Below are positions 24,027 to 33,804 of a stretch of 35,316 bases of DNA, piece after piece. Positions within the stretch are counted from its first letter, which is position 1. Every line of letters starts with the position of its first letter. Location: NCBI GenBank assembly GCA_025358765.1, contig JANYIG010000288.1, positions 1 to 35,316 on the forward strand, given 5' to 3'. This DNA comes from Candidatus Kapaibacterium sp. (GTDB lineage: Bacteria; Bacteroidota; Ignavibacteria; Kapaibacteriales; UBA4661). The notes beneath the pieces are model-generated. The model was not told the DNA's origin. It did no database searches and was given only the letters and a program-made list of their open reading frames with translations. The translations under genes were made by a program, and so were the position numbers.

Positions 24027-26318
24027 TTACCGCACTTCCGCACCAGCTTCGATGCCATCTTTTTCGGGAGTAACGAGCGACAGTGAGCCATCGGGCATAG
24101 TTGCAGCAAGGAGCATTCCCTGTGATTCATGCCCCATAAGTTTTGCAGGCTTCAGATTCACCACCACTGTGACCACTTTACCAACCATTTCCTCTGGCGT
24201 GTAGTATTTGCCAATGCCAGCAAGGATTTGACGCTGCTCCGTACCAATGTCCACCTGAAGTTTTAAAAGTTTATCGGATTTCGGAATACGCTCGGCAGCA
24301 AGAATCTTGCCCGTGCGAAGTTGCACGTGTTTAAAGTCATCAATTGAAATCAAGGAACCTGGGGTTTCATCACTCGATTGCTTCAGGCTTGGTGTCTCAG
24401 ACATAGGGCTTGATTCTTGCGAGGAGGAATTTGAAATTTGAGCAGTATCACTTGCAGCCGAAGAACCTAATTTCGCAACTTGGCGAGCAATCACATCATC
24501 CTCAATTTTCGAGAATAAAATCTTCGGTTCGCGTAAGACGGAGCCTTCGGCAAGATGCGGCAATGCGAGTGTTTTCCAAGCGTTTACAAATATTACTTTC
24601 TCATGTACATTCGGAATATTCAGAAGCTCCAATATCGCCTCTGCTGTTTTCGGCAGCACCGGCGAAAACGCAAAGCCAAGCGTCCGAATAAGCTGCGAAG
24701 AGACATACAGCGCCTTTGCACACTCGTCCGATGCTTCTTTGATGGATTTCCAGGGAGCGCTGTCATTAAAATATTTGTTCGCAGCACGGGCAATATTCAT
24801 GGTTTCCGAAACGGCATCGCGGAAGCGGAATGTGCGGTAATTCGCCTCAACCTTCTTCAAACTCAACACTATTGATGCAATCACACGCACGTCCTCCTCT
24901 GTGAAATAATGCAGATATTTGGCATGTAGTGCCTCGACAGCTTTGTCTGGCATGTTGAACGTCTGAACAGACATATCCTCCACAAGTAGCTTCCATGCTT
25001 CCGGTAACTTTTTTAGGCGTTGCGGTAATGTGGGGACTTTACCCTCGAAATTTTTGTGGATGAATTGGGCAGCACGATTCACAAAGTTGCCTAAAATAGC
25101 GCCGAGTTCGTTGTTCACACGGGCTTGAAAATCGCGCCACGTGAAGTCTGCATCCTTTGTTTCGGGCATATTCATTGCCAATGCGTAACGCAAAGCGTCC
25201 ACGTGCTGCGGCTCCGGGAACTCAGCAAAATAATCCTTCAAGTCAATCGCCCAGTTGCGAGATTTCGAGAATTTTTCGCCTTCAAGATTCAAAAACTCGT
25301 TTGCGGGGATATTCGTCGGAAGCACGTAATTTCCTTTAGCGTAGAGCATTGACGGAAACATAATCGCATGAAAAACGATATTATCTTTACCCAAAAATGC
25401 TACATACTCTTTGCCTGCTTCTTCCTGCGAGATGCCCACAGCGGCATTCAAAACACCCTCTGGAGAGATCTGCCACCAGTCTTTCCAAGCCTCCGGCGTA
25501 CCTTGCGCCTTTGCCCATTCTTTTGTGGCAGAAATATAGCCCAACACCGCATCAAACCAAACGTAGATAACCTTTCCCTTCGCACGTTCGAGCGGCACGG
25601 GTACGCCCCAGGTTAGGTCACGAGTAATAGCACGATCTCCAAGCCCTTGATTGAGCCATGAGCGTGTTTGCTGCACAACATTGTCTTTCCACGTGGCTTC
25701 TTTACTTGCGATATAATCTTCAAGCATTTGCTGAAAATCACCCAACTTGAAGTACCAATGCGTAGTATTCCGTACAATAGGTGTCTTGCCCGTGACAAGG
25801 CTGCGCGGGCTTTTGAGGTCGAGCTGATTGTAATACGCACCGCAATTATCGCATTGGTCGCCACGCGCCTTGTCATAACCACAGTTGGGGCAAATTCCTT
25901 CCACATAGCGGTCGGGCAAGAACATTTGTGCTTCTTCGTCATAAAACTGTGCTTCTTCCTTTTCCGCCATATACCCTTTTTCCAGCAAGTCTGTAAAAAA
26001 CTCCTGTGTGGTTTCGATATGTACGGGAAGCGAAGTGCGTGAATAAATATCAAAACTCATGGCAAACTTTTGGAGAGCTTCAAAGTTTGCGGCATGGTAT
26101 TTGTCGGTAAGTTGTTGTGGTGTAACGTGTTCTTTTTCGGCGGCAATAGAAATTGCGACCCCATACTCGTCCGACCCGCAGACATAGAGCACCTTATCGC
26201 CTGCAAGCCGCAGAAAACGAGTATAGAGGTCAGCCGGTAAGAAGGAACCCGCTGTGTGACCAAGATGGAGATAACCGTTTGAGTACGGAAGCGCTGATGT
26301 GACTAACGTTTGTTTCAT
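24027..26318 (-). CDS. metG: Methionyl-tRNA synthetase with C-terminal tRNA-binding domain
   Basis: 763 residues from ATG 26318 (MKQTLVTSALPYSNG); another ATG three codons earlier is possible. Class I synthetase charging initiator and elongator tRNA(Met). Catalytic motifs are HLGH (about 18-21) and KFSKS (about 349-353). A zinc knuckle is formed by CPNCG and CDNCG (Cys 143, 146, 156, 159). The anticodon-binding helical domain follows. A Ser-rich linker (SSSQESSPMSETP) leads to a Trbp111/EMAPII-like OB-fold (about 660-763: ISIDDFKHVQLRTGKI, KLLKLQVDIG, KLMGHESQGMLLAA), which supports dimerisation or tRNA binding. It heads the metG-purU-dnaB strand block. Confidence 0.96.
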   Translation of the reverse strand: MKQTLVTSALPYSNGYLHLGHTAGSFLPADLYTRFLRLAGDKVLYVCGSDEYGVAISIAAEKEHVTPQQLTDKYHAANFEALQKFAMSFDIYSRTSLPVHIETTQEFFTDLLEKGYMAEKEEAQFYDEEAQMFLPDRYVEGICPNCGYDKARGDQCDNCGAYYNQLDLKSPRSLVTGKTPIVRNTTHWYFKLGDFQQMLEDYIASKEATWKDNVVQQTRSWLNQGLGDRAITRDLTWGVPVPLERAKGKVIYVWFDAVLGYISATKEWAKAQGTPEAWKDWWQISPEGVLNAAVGISQEEAGKEYVAFLGKDNIVFHAIMFPSMLYAKGNYVLPTNIPANEFLNLEGEKFSKSRNWAIDLKDYFAEFPEPQHVDALRYALAMNMPETKDADFTWRDFQARVNNELGAILGNFVNRAAQFIHKNFEGKVPTLPQRLKKLPEAWKLLVEDMSVQTFNMPDKAVEALHAKYLHYFTEEDVRVIASIVLSLKKVEANYRTFRFRDAVSETMNIARAANKYFNDSAPWKSIKEASDECAKALYVSSQLIRTLGFAFSPVLPKTAEAILELLNIPNVHEKVIFVNAWKTLALPHLAEGSVLREPKILFSKIEDDVIARQVAKLGSSAASDTAQISNSSSQESSPMSETPSLKQSSDETPGSLISIDDFKHVQLRTGKILAAERIPKSDKLLKLQVDIGTEQRQILAGIGKYYTPEEMVGKVVTVVVNLKPAKLMGHESQGMLLAATMPDGSLSLVTPEKDGIEAGAEVR

Positions 26319-26503
26319 AAGTAGCATTAAATGACAAATTCAGAACAAGACAACGAAAATACGGAACTCTATAGCGTCCTAACAAGAAAAAACATCAACG
26401 TCCAAAGTCCTCAAAAAAACCAGCATCCATGATAAACTCTAACACTTTGCAATGTAATATCTTATGACGATTGAATGACAAAAAATTCATAAAGCAAAAT
26501 GCG

Positions 26504-26535
26504 TTTGGACAGTTAGCAAGGAAGTCTTATATTTC
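26504..26535 (+). promoter_or_regulatory. Promoter candidate for the lytic transglycosylase gene
   Basis: TTTG (26504-26507) is followed after 20 nt by TATATTTC (26528-26535), close to the Bacteroidota TTTG / TAnnTTTG pair. Read as a general sigma-70 site it is TTGGAC, 17 nt, TATATT. It lies about 70 nt before the start codon in the divergent metG gap. The rest of 26328-26601 shows no gene. Confidence 0.45.
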
Positions 26536-26601
26536 GAGCCTTTTTGGAGAGTTCTTTTCTACGTAATTCGTATATTTCACAACCTTTTAACGAAGACTGG
26601 T

Positions 26602-29118
26602 ATGAAACAACTGTTTACCTTCGTTATCCTGACAACGCTCATCCTCGCACTCTCCTTAGAGTCGCACGGATGCGCGACAGGTGGTCGAACGAACGCGGCA
26701 ACACCCACGTCTGTTGCTGTTTCTAAATCCCTTGCCCTTGCTGCTGCTGCTAAACCTCTAACGCTTCCCCGTATCCAAGATGATTTTGCTGAATTGGACG
26801 ATACAATTCCTACAATGCCCTTTGCAGGCTCCAGCGACCGTTTTATTATGACAACACTCGAATCTGCGCGTCAGCACTACCTTCGAGCATTGTCATACAT
26901 AAACCGCTCCGACACCGCGAAAGCTGCCCGTGCGTTTGAGCAAGCTATTGAAACACTCAACAAAATTTCCAACTTACCGAAAATCGAAGAAAATCCCGAT
27001 TTTACCGACCTAATGCAGTCCATCATTGATGATTACGAGAACCACATTCAGAGCATTGATAATCTGAATGAGAACTCGCCGATTTTCGTGCTGCGTGATA
27101 AGTTTTTCCAAGAAGTGGACAAAGATGCAACTGTCTATAATGAATTATCATTTGCCAAAGACAAAGAACCCCGTTCAACACTCACCCAGTTGAAACTACC
27201 AGAATCCAGCTCGGCACTAACAAAAATCATTGGCATGAAGGGTGTTCCGCTTCAAATTCCGATGACGGACAACGAATTTGTGCAAAAAACGATTGAATTT
27301 TTCACAAATGATCGTGGTCGCCGTTACTTCCAGAAATGGCTTCAACGAGCGGGTCGGTGGTTCCCGATGATGCGGAAAATCGCAAAAGAAGAAGGCGCAC
27401 CAGAAGAAATCATCTATCTTTCAATGATTGAGAGTGGCTTGAGTCCTTTTGCTCAATCGCCTGCAAAGGCAGTCGGTTTGTGGCAGTTTATGAAATCAAC
27501 AGGGAATTTGTACGGTTTGGAAGCTGGCTATTGGACGGACGAGCGCCGTGACCCTGAAAAAGCAACGCGGGCGGCAATGCGGCATTTAAAAGACCTTTAC
27601 AACGAATTTGGAGACTGGCACTTGGCAATGGCTGCGTATAATTGCGGCGTGGGTGGTACGCGCCGAGCAATTGCCCGCTCGGGGGTTTCCAATCCCGACT
27701 ATTGGGAAATTCGCGGAAAACTTCCCCGCGAAACTCGCAACTACGTACCGCTTTACATCGCAGCTGCAAAAGTAGCAATGAACCCTGAAGCATACGGCTT
27801 TATCAACATTCCGCTTGAAGAGGCATACGATTATGACACCGTAGAAATAAATGAATCAGCGGATTTCAGGGCACTGGCGGGCTGCACTGGTATTTCGGCG
27901 GATGAATTGGAGTTTTTAAACCCTGAGATTCTTCGTTCTTCAACGCCTCCAAGCTCCAACCACTACGAACTCAAAATTCCCAAAGGCAAGAAAGAGATTT
28001 TCGCCGCAAATTATGAAAAATTAGATGTTGAAGACAAGCATTCATGGGCGTTGCATGAAGTGACCGGCAGTGAAACACTATATTCCATTGCAAAAAAATA
28101 CAACGTTTCCGCAAACGTTATTGCTGCCGCAAATGAACTATCAGGCAAGAAAAAACGACTCCCCGCGGGAACGATTCTCCGTATTCCGACCGATGGCAAA
28201 TACACTGAGGGTGTAAGCGAAGAAGATGAAGTAGCTCATGCGTCATCGTCTGGAGCATCCGGCAGTAAAGAGCCGAAAGAGCGCGATAAGGACATCACGC
28301 ACACTTCACCTGTCCCAGCAAACAGCAAAAAAGTAACACATGAAATTCGTAGCGGAGAAACGCTTTATAATATTGCAACCCGTTACGGAGTGCGGCTTGC
28401 CGACTTGCGGAACTGGAACAATATACCCTACAACTCTGACAAGGTGGCGCTTGGTGAACAGTTGACTATTTATGTGGACAAGAATCGGCGCGATGACGAA
28501 GGCGTTGATGCAAATGCAATCAAGCCTGTAAAGACGGTCATTATTGCTCACGTGGTAAAAAAAGGTGAAACATTGGCAAAAATTGCGGATGATTATGAGG
28601 TTTCCATGAACGACATCCGTACTTCATCCAGCATGAAAAAACGGGATAAAATCTTTGTCGGACAGACCTTAAAAATCGCCGTTGCTGCCAATAGCACCCA
28701 AGCACGAAACGACAGCCGCGATACGCGTACCGAAGAACCGCACAAACAAAGCGTCGCAACGACAGCGCCAAACAACGGTAGATACTCGACTTACACTGTA
28801 AAAAAAGGTGAGAGCGTTTCCGATATTGCAAGTCGGTATGGCGTGAACGCACGCGACATTGCGAAGTGGAATCCATCAGCAAAAGGCGAGCGTTTGGCTG
28901 CCGGCACGGAATTAAAAATCTTTGGGCAGAACACCGCAAAAGGTAGTGCGGCTGCGTCGGAGGACGTTTCCGGCAAATCCTACGTTGTAAAACCAGGTGA
29001 TACACTCTTCTCGATTGCAAAGAAATATGGTTTGAGCGTTAGCACTATGGCGAAACTCAACAAAGGTTTGAGCGAAAATAAACTCGCTCTTGGACAAAAG
29101 CTCAGAGTAGCAGAATAA
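26602..29118 (+). CDS. Membrane-bound lytic transglycosylase with five LysM domains (MltD-like)
   Basis: 838 residues. The leader ends at SHGC (Cys24), a non-standard lipobox, so lipid anchoring is likely but not certain. The soluble-lytic-transglycosylase (SLT) domain spans about 250-395 with the catalytic Glu in SMIESGLSPFAQS (E277), KAVGLWQFM, DWHLAMAAYNCG and ETRNYVPLY. It cleaves the glycan strands of peptidoglycan. Five LysM peptidoglycan-binding repeats follow at about 484-529, 579-625, 649-694, 730-774 and 793-837, each opening with a GETLYSIAKKY-like pattern and separated by charged linkers; a weaker LysM-like segment lies at 424-462. E. coli MltD has fewer LysM repeats. It is monocistronic, ended by a clear terminator. 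Confidence 0.92.
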   Translation: MKQLFTFVILTTLILALSLESHGCATGGRTNAATPTSVAVSKSLALAAAAKPLTLPRIQDDFAELDDTIPTMPFAGSSDRFIMTTLESARQHYLRALSYINRSDTAKAARAFEQAIETLNKISNLPKIEENPDFTDLMQSIIDDYENHIQSIDNLNENSPIFVLRDKFFQEVDKDATVYNELSFAKDKEPRSTLTQLKLPESSSALTKIIGMKGVPLQIPMTDNEFVQKTIEFFTNDRGRRYFQKWLQRAGRWFPMMRKIAKEEGAPEEIIYLSMIESGLSPFAQSPAKAVGLWQFMKSTGNLYGLEAGYWTDERRDPEKATRAAMRHLKDLYNEFGDWHLAMAAYNCGVGGTRRAIARSGVSNPDYWEIRGKLPRETRNYVPLYIAAAKVAMNPEAYGFINIPLEEAYDYDTVEINESADFRALAGCTGISADELEFLNPEILRSSTPPSSNHYELKIPKGKKEIFAANYEKLDVEDKHSWALHEVTGSETLYSIAKKYNVSANVIAAANELSGKKKRLPAGTILRIPTDGKYTEGVSEEDEVAHASSSGASGSKEPKERDKDITHTSPVPANSKKVTHEIRSGETLYNIATRYGVRLADLRNWNNIPYNSDKVALGEQLTIYVDKNRRDDEGVDANAIKPVKTVIIAHVVKKGETLAKIADDYEVSMNDIRTSSSMKKRDKIFVGQTLKIAVAANSTQARNDSRDTRTEEPHKQSVATTAPNNGRYSTYTVKKGESVSDIASRYGVNARDIAKWNPSAKGERLAAGTELKIFGQNTAKGSAAASEDVSGKSYVVKPGDTLFSIAKKYGLSVSTMAKLNKGLSENKLALGQKLRVAE

Positions 29119-29147
29119 AAAAGCCTAATAACCTAATACATGCCTAC

Positions 29148-29187
29148 AAAGCCCGTCAAATTTACTTTGGCGGGCTTTTATTTTTTT
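29148..29187 (+). terminator. Rho-independent terminator after the lytic transglycosylase
   Basis: AAAGCCCGTCAAA pairs with TTTGGCGGGCTTT (one G-U pair) around a five-base loop, followed by a run of T. Strong GC core plus T-tract, 29 nt after the stop codon. Confidence 0.85.
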
Positions 29188-29299
29188 AGGTTTGTTTCAT
29201 TTAACTGAAATTTAGAGGCGTTATTTTTCCTGAAACAAGCACCGACGTTCCTTCGTATCTGGGAACATAATTTTTCCTCAACAAACCTACAACGCAGCC

Positions 29300-30832
29300 A
29301 TGCAACATCGCCCCTTTATTGCCCTTACGGTAAAATTCTTAGGCATTTGTGCGTTTATGCTCTCTACTCTGTCCGTTCACTCGCCTGCCCAAATGCAACA
29401 GATTGATTGGGCAAAAGTTCATACCACAACAATCGCCGCTATGGATGCGCTCTATAATCTGCGCTTCAATGAAGCAGAACAGAAGTCGAACGAAGTTATT
29501 ACAATGGCTCCAAACGACCCACGGGGGCATTTCTTTAGAACAATGGTTTATTACTATCGTCATCGTTTAGCGCAAAACGCAAACTCTCCGACCGAAGATG
29601 ATTTCCAAAAGTTTATGAGTTATTCGCAAAAGACAATTCAAGTCTGCGACCAGCTTCTTGCTGCCAATAAAAATGATGGGAAAGCGCTGTTTTACATTGG
29701 CGGAATGTATGGCTATCGCGGAATGACGATGGTGAACCACAATGAAATGATGAAAGCGGTGTGGCAAGGCAAAAAAGGAATTGATTATCTTGAAGATGCC
29801 GTTAAACTCGACCCGCAGAATGCTGATGCACAAATGGGTTTTGGTTTGTTCAACTACTTGATTTCGCAAGCACCTCCGATGTTCAAACCTGCCATTAGGC
29901 TTGCTGGCTTGTCGGGCGATAAAAATGTAGGTTTACGGCAGCTTGAGTATGCAGCTGCAAACGGTATATATTCAAGACCAGAAGCACAGTTCTGGCTTTC
30001 TGAATTTTATCGCAGCGAAAACCTGCCGGAACGTAGCGAAAAACATTTCAAAAACTTCCTTGCACAATACCCGCAAAACACGATGATGCGCTATCTCTAC
30101 GGCAGATTACTTCTGAACGATATGCGGCGAGGCAATGAAGCAGCGAGTCAGTTCAAACAAGCCTCCGACGAGACAGTATTGGGAGCAGCGGGTAACGCAC
30201 AGCTGTTTGTCGCAGCAAGTTTAGTTGATTTGGGTAATATCAGCATGTACAAAGAAAATTATAATGAGGCAATAAGTTGTTTTCAAAAGGCGCTTGCCAA
30301 ACGCTCGGATTGGACGAGCATTAACAATGGTATAGCGCTTTGCTACGAGCTTCAGGGAAATCGCACGGCTGCTGTACCGTATTATCAAAAAGCCAAAGAC
30401 AATAAATTTGCTCAAGAGCATGCAATAAAAGCACTTTCGGAGATTGAAATCGGACTTGTCAAATCACAACATCTTTTTAATATTGGCGAATATACCAAAC
30501 AACTTGTAGTCGTCGATGAAACCTTGAAGAAATCTGGCATTACGGATGACCAACGCGCTGAACTGCTCTATCGCAGTGCCCGTGCTGCCCACGAAAAAGG
30601 CGACTACGCACAGGCGGAAAGCCGCTATCAACAGGCGCTCGCCACGAAGCCACAAAAAGAAACATGGATTCCACCCGCAGCCTATTACCGTCTTGGTCTA
30701 ACACAAGAAAAAGTAGGTAAAAAGACCGAAGCGCAACAAAATCTTGAGCAGGCGTTGGCATTTAAGGATTATGAAAATGAGAAGCCTATGCGAAAGCTGA
30801 TGGAGCGCGATCTTGCCCGCTTAAAACGGTAA
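29300..30832 (+). CDS. Exported TPR-repeat protein
   Basis: 510 residues. The first about 30 residues (basic start, LGICAFMLSTLSVHSPAQ) form a signal peptide, so it works in the periplasm or outer membrane. The remainder is built of 34-residue TPR helix pairs, clearest around ALYNLRFNEAEQKSNEVI, KNFLAQYPQNTMMRYLYG, NYNEAISCFQKALAKRSD and GDYAQAESRYQQALATKP. No enzymatic domain. TPR proteins act as interaction scaffolds; the partner is unknown. It lies 181 nt after the lytic enzyme's stop, beyond a terminator, so it has its own promoter. Confidence 0.8.
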   Translation: MQHRPFIALTVKFLGICAFMLSTLSVHSPAQMQQIDWAKVHTTTIAAMDALYNLRFNEAEQKSNEVITMAPNDPRGHFFRTMVYYYRHRLAQNANSPTEDDFQKFMSYSQKTIQVCDQLLAANKNDGKALFYIGGMYGYRGMTMVNHNEMMKAVWQGKKGIDYLEDAVKLDPQNADAQMGFGLFNYLISQAPPMFKPAIRLAGLSGDKNVGLRQLEYAAANGIYSRPEAQFWLSEFYRSENLPERSEKHFKNFLAQYPQNTMMRYLYGRLLLNDMRRGNEAASQFKQASDETVLGAAGNAQLFVAASLVDLGNISMYKENYNEAISCFQKALAKRSDWTSINNGIALCYELQGNRTAAVPYYQKAKDNKFAQEHAIKALSEIEIGLVKSQHLFNIGEYTKQLVVVDETLKKSGITDDQRAELLYRSARAAHEKGDYAQAESRYQQALATKPQKETWIPPAAYYRLGLTQEKVGKKTEAQQNLEQALAFKDYENEKPMRKLMERDLARLKR

Positions 30833-30915
30833 GACCCTTACCATAACCAAATACTCCCATGACGGAATAACTCGCACACGTCATAGAGAAATAGGCAAAA
30901 AACTCCATCAATTTT

Positions 30916-31219
30916 GTGTCAATTTGTGGCGAGAGCGAACGAATGAAATGCGCGCTTATTGGCTCATTACTTCATGCGCCGCGTGTGTTGTTCCTTGACG
31001 AACCTACCATCGGCTTAGATACCATCGGCTTAGATATTGTCGCACAAAAATGGGTCCGCAACCTCAATGATTTCCGAATATTCGCCAGAGCGAGTTTTAA
31101 TGCGTGTTCCCCGTCAGAACGTTGCCTCCGCAGCCTCATCCATCCTCAATTCCTTCGACGTTGCCGACCTTACTATTGAAGAAGTTCCTATCGAAGAAAT
31201 CATCCGCAAAATCTGCTAA
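30916..31219 (+). pseudogene. Decayed ABC transporter ATPase fragment
   Basis: The first frame (from 30916) reads [32 protein letters not shown], which is the signature-to-Walker B segment of an ABC-2-type ATPase (COG4586-like). The signature Gly-Gly is damaged and the Walker A part is absent. A 15-bp tandem duplication, ACCATCGGCTTAGAT twice, doubles TIGLD. After KWVRNLND the frame shifts, and the second frame (31037-31219) gives [13 protein letters not shown] and the C-terminal end [21 protein letters not shown]. The switch-to-helical middle (H-loop) is deleted. It is therefore a remnant, not a functional gene. It occupies most of the otherwise empty 30833-31358. Confidence 0.8.
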
Positions 31220-31358
31220 TGCTTATTTTCTTCGCTTCTCGTTTCTTTTGCGTAAATTTGCTGGCTAAAATCACGTTCGTGCGCGTAAACGATTTACAGA
31301 TTCTGAGATTCGTCCCGCACCTTCAAGGTCTTCAACGTTCCATCTATCCTAAAAAGAC

Positions 31359-32681
31359 ATGAATACACGATTTCTTCTTGCTTGCTTGGTAGTTGTGCTG
31401 ACCGTAAGCGATATTACCGCGCAAAATAAACTTGCGACACTGATTGACCAAAACGCAGCGAAACTTGAAAGCAAGATCATCGCGTGGCGACGGGATTTTC
31501 ACCAAAATCCGGAACTCAGCAACCGTGAATTTCGCACGAGCAAAATCATCGCGGAACACCTGCAAAAACTTGGCATTGAGGTCAAAACAGGCGTTGCAAA
31601 AACCGGCGTTGTGGGCGTTCTCAAGGGTGGCAAACCCGGACCTGTCGTAGCCTTGCGTGCAGACATGGACGCTCTTCCCGTTAGTGAGCAAGTAAATATA
31701 GCGTTTGCATCAAAAGCGAGAAGCACGTATAACGGTCAAGACGTAGGCGTTATGCACGCTTGCGGTCACGATGCACACGTGGCGATGCTCATGGGGGTAG
31801 CAGAACTATTTGCGGGAATAAAAGACCAATTACCTGGAACCATCAAATTTATCTTCCAACCTGCCGAGGAGGGCGCTCCCGAAGGCGAAGAGGGTGGTGC
31901 AGAACTCATGCTGAAAGAAGGAGCGTTCGAGAGCCCCAAGCCGGAAGCCATTTTTGGGTTACACGTAATTTCGGGGTTAGAAGCAGGCAAAATTAGCTGT
32001 CGCCCCGGTCCAACGATGGCAGGCGTAGATTTCCTGAAAATCCTTATCAAAGGCAAACAAACACACGGCGCAAAACCTTGGGGCGGCGTTGATCCAATTG
32101 TTGTTTCTTCGCAAGTTGTATTGGGGCTTCAGACGATTGAAAGCCGTCAAGTAGATGTGACGAAAGAGCCTTCTATTATAACCGTTGGTACGGTTCATGG
32201 CGGAGTGCGGAACAATATCATCCCTGACAGTGTTGAGATGACGGGTACGATTCGCACGTTCGATGACGGAATGCAAATACAGATTCACGAGCGCATCAAA
32301 CGTACGGGCGAACTCATTGCTCAAAGCGCTGGCGCGACAGCGAATGTGACAATTCGCAAGCAATATCCCGTCACGGTCAACCACGAAAGACTTACCGAAG
32401 TAATGACCCCAACGCTCAAGCGGATTGCAGGCGAGGAAAACGTATCCATTGGTCAAAAAGCAACGGGTGCAGAGGATTTTTCGTTTTACCAAAAGCAGAT
32501 TCCCGGCATGTTCTATTTTCTTGGTATCACACCCAAAGGCACAGACATGACGACGGTTGCAGCAAATCACTCGCCACTATTCTACATTGACGAGTCGGCA
32601 TTAGTTCTGGGCGTGAAGTCTCTCGCAAATGTGGCAGTAGATTACATGCAGAACAAACCGCTTAACCGCGCAAGCAAGTAA
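31359..32681 (+). CDS. Secreted M20D-family metal-dependent amidohydrolase/carboxypeptidase
   Basis: 440 residues with a Sec signal peptide (MNTRFLLACLVVVLTVSDITAQ), so it acts in the periplasm or outside. The M20D (HipO/AmhX/ILL-like) pattern is complete: ALRADMDALPV (about 98-108), the metal-binding MHACGHDAHV (132-141), QPAEEGAP (167-174) with the catalytic and ligand Glu, GLHV (200-203), a dimerisation domain with the THGAKPWGGVDPI motif, and the late metal His in ATGAEDFSFY and HSPLF. Such enzymes cleave N-acyl amino acids or small amide bonds. Substrate cannot be told. Its upstream gap is the ABC pseudogene. Confidence 0.92.
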   Translation: MNTRFLLACLVVVLTVSDITAQNKLATLIDQNAAKLESKIIAWRRDFHQNPELSNREFRTSKIIAEHLQKLGIEVKTGVAKTGVVGVLKGGKPGPVVALRADMDALPVSEQVNIAFASKARSTYNGQDVGVMHACGHDAHVAMLMGVAELFAGIKDQLPGTIKFIFQPAEEGAPEGEEGGAELMLKEGAFESPKPEAIFGLHVISGLEAGKISCRPGPTMAGVDFLKILIKGKQTHGAKPWGGVDPIVVSSQVVLGLQTIESRQVDVTKEPSIITVGTVHGGVRNNIIPDSVEMTGTIRTFDDGMQIQIHERIKRTGELIAQSAGATANVTIRKQYPVTVNHERLTEVMTPTLKRIAGEENVSIGQKATGAEDFSFYQKQIPGMFYFLGITPKGTDMTTVAANHSPLFYIDESALVLGVKSLANVAVDYMQNKPLNRASK

Positions 32682-32714
32682 TTGCCCAAAGGATTAATGT
32701 CACTGGATTATTGA

Positions 32715-32735
32715 CGAATGACCAAATACGAATGA
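32715..32735 (-). repeat. Minus-oriented TCATTCG heptamers at the flippase start
   Basis: CGAATGA, CCAAATA, CGAATGA lie in exact 7-bp register. On the other strand they read TCATTCG, TATTTGG, TCATTCG, the same family as the tracts before the envelope genes on the left. They span the proposed start codon at 32732. Confidence 0.5.
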
Positions 32736-33784
32736 ACCATAATCTCAAAAAAATCCTTCGCACCGTACTCAGCATAGCAATTCTCGTTGCAGCTCTTTGG
32801 TACACCACACGCGGTGTGGACTTTGCAAAACTTGCCGACGCACTCAAACAAGCAAATTATTGGTGGGTGCTGGCAACGCTACCCGTGATGACGCTTTCAC
32901 ATTATTTCCGTGCTTTGCGCTGGGTGACGCTTATCAAGCCAGTTCAACCCGGGTTATCGCTCTGGAACTCATTTTCTGGCGTGATGGTTGGGTACATGCT
33001 GAACAACGTTGTTCCTCGTAGTGGCGAGGTTGCTCGCCCGTATTTGCTCAGTCGGCGCGAGCATATTCGCTTTTCGACGGCAATCGCAACTATTCTTGTG
33101 GAGCGAGTTCTGGATATTTTGAGTTTGTGTATTTTCATATTGGCAACGTTTTACCATTTCCAGAACAAGATGCTGTCTGCCTTTCCGGAAATCAATGGAA
33201 AACTCTTTAACGCTCTTGTCGTGCCGCTCGTGGCGCTGATTGTTTTTATTGTGCTGTTGATGACCACGAATATCGGCGAACGAATACTACGTCTTGTTGT
33301 GAAGCCGTTTTCGGAGCCGCTCTACGCGAAACTGCATCATTACATGGAAGCGTTTATTGAAGGCTTTAGTATTTTTAAGTCTCCGGGCTTGTATTGGCGA
33401 GTGATTGCGGAAACCGTACCGATATGGATTTTGTACAGCCTGCCGCTCTATCTCACGTTTTTTGCTTTTGGCTTCGATACTCAGTATGGTCTCACATTCC
33501 TTGACGCAAACGTGTTACTCACCATTACAACCATAGCGTTTCTCATTGCCCCAACGCCAGGGGCATTTGGTGTGTATCACTCGTTCGCACAAATCACCCT
33601 TGTAAAATTTTACGGTGTTCCTCCAGAACCAGCGCTGGCATTCGCGTTTGTGGCACACGGAGCAGGATTTTTGCTGCAAATGAGTGTTGGTGCGGGCTTC
33701 TTGTTTTATGAGCAATCGCGCGGCTTTAGCTTGAGTTCAGTGAAAGAAGTTGAGGAAGAAGTTGAAAGCAAGCAGACAACATAA
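32732..33784 (+). CDS. Flippase-like membrane protein (LPG synthase TM / UPF0104 family)
   Basis: 350 residues from ATG 32732 (MNHNLKKIL); the track start is a TTG seven codons earlier. About eight membrane helices, with the family landmarks WWVLATLPVMTLSHYFRALRW, GYMLNNVVPRSGEVARPYLL, ILVERVLDILSL and the C-terminal LIAPTPGAFGVYHSFAQ. Related proteins include the membrane part of lysylphosphatidylglycerol synthase and dolichol-lipid flippases; no lysyl-transferase domain is attached. Probably moves a lipid or lipid-linked sugar across the membrane. It is 50 nt after the amidohydrolase gene and 20 nt before the inositol phosphatase gene. Confidence 0.85.
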   Translation: MNHNLKKILRTVLSIAILVAALWYTTRGVDFAKLADALKQANYWWVLATLPVMTLSHYFRALRWVTLIKPVQPGLSLWNSFSGVMVGYMLNNVVPRSGEVARPYLLSRREHIRFSTAIATILVERVLDILSLCIFILATFYHFQNKMLSAFPEINGKLFNALVVPLVALIVFIVLLMTTNIGERILRLVVKPFSEPLYAKLHHYMEAFIEGFSIFKSPGLYWRVIAETVPIWILYSLPLYLTFFAFGFDTQYGLTFLDANVLLTITTIAFLIAPTPGAFGVYHSFAQITLVKFYGVPPEPALAFAFVAHGAGFLLQMSVGAGFLFYEQSRGFSLSSVKEVEEEVESKQTT

Positions 33785-33804
33785 GGAAATTTTGGATAAA
33801 GAAT

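Noticed and set aside
31977-32570. 197-residue minus-strand ORF inside the M20 amidohydrolase gene
   Set aside because: Antisense to a full-length gene with intact metal-site motifs.
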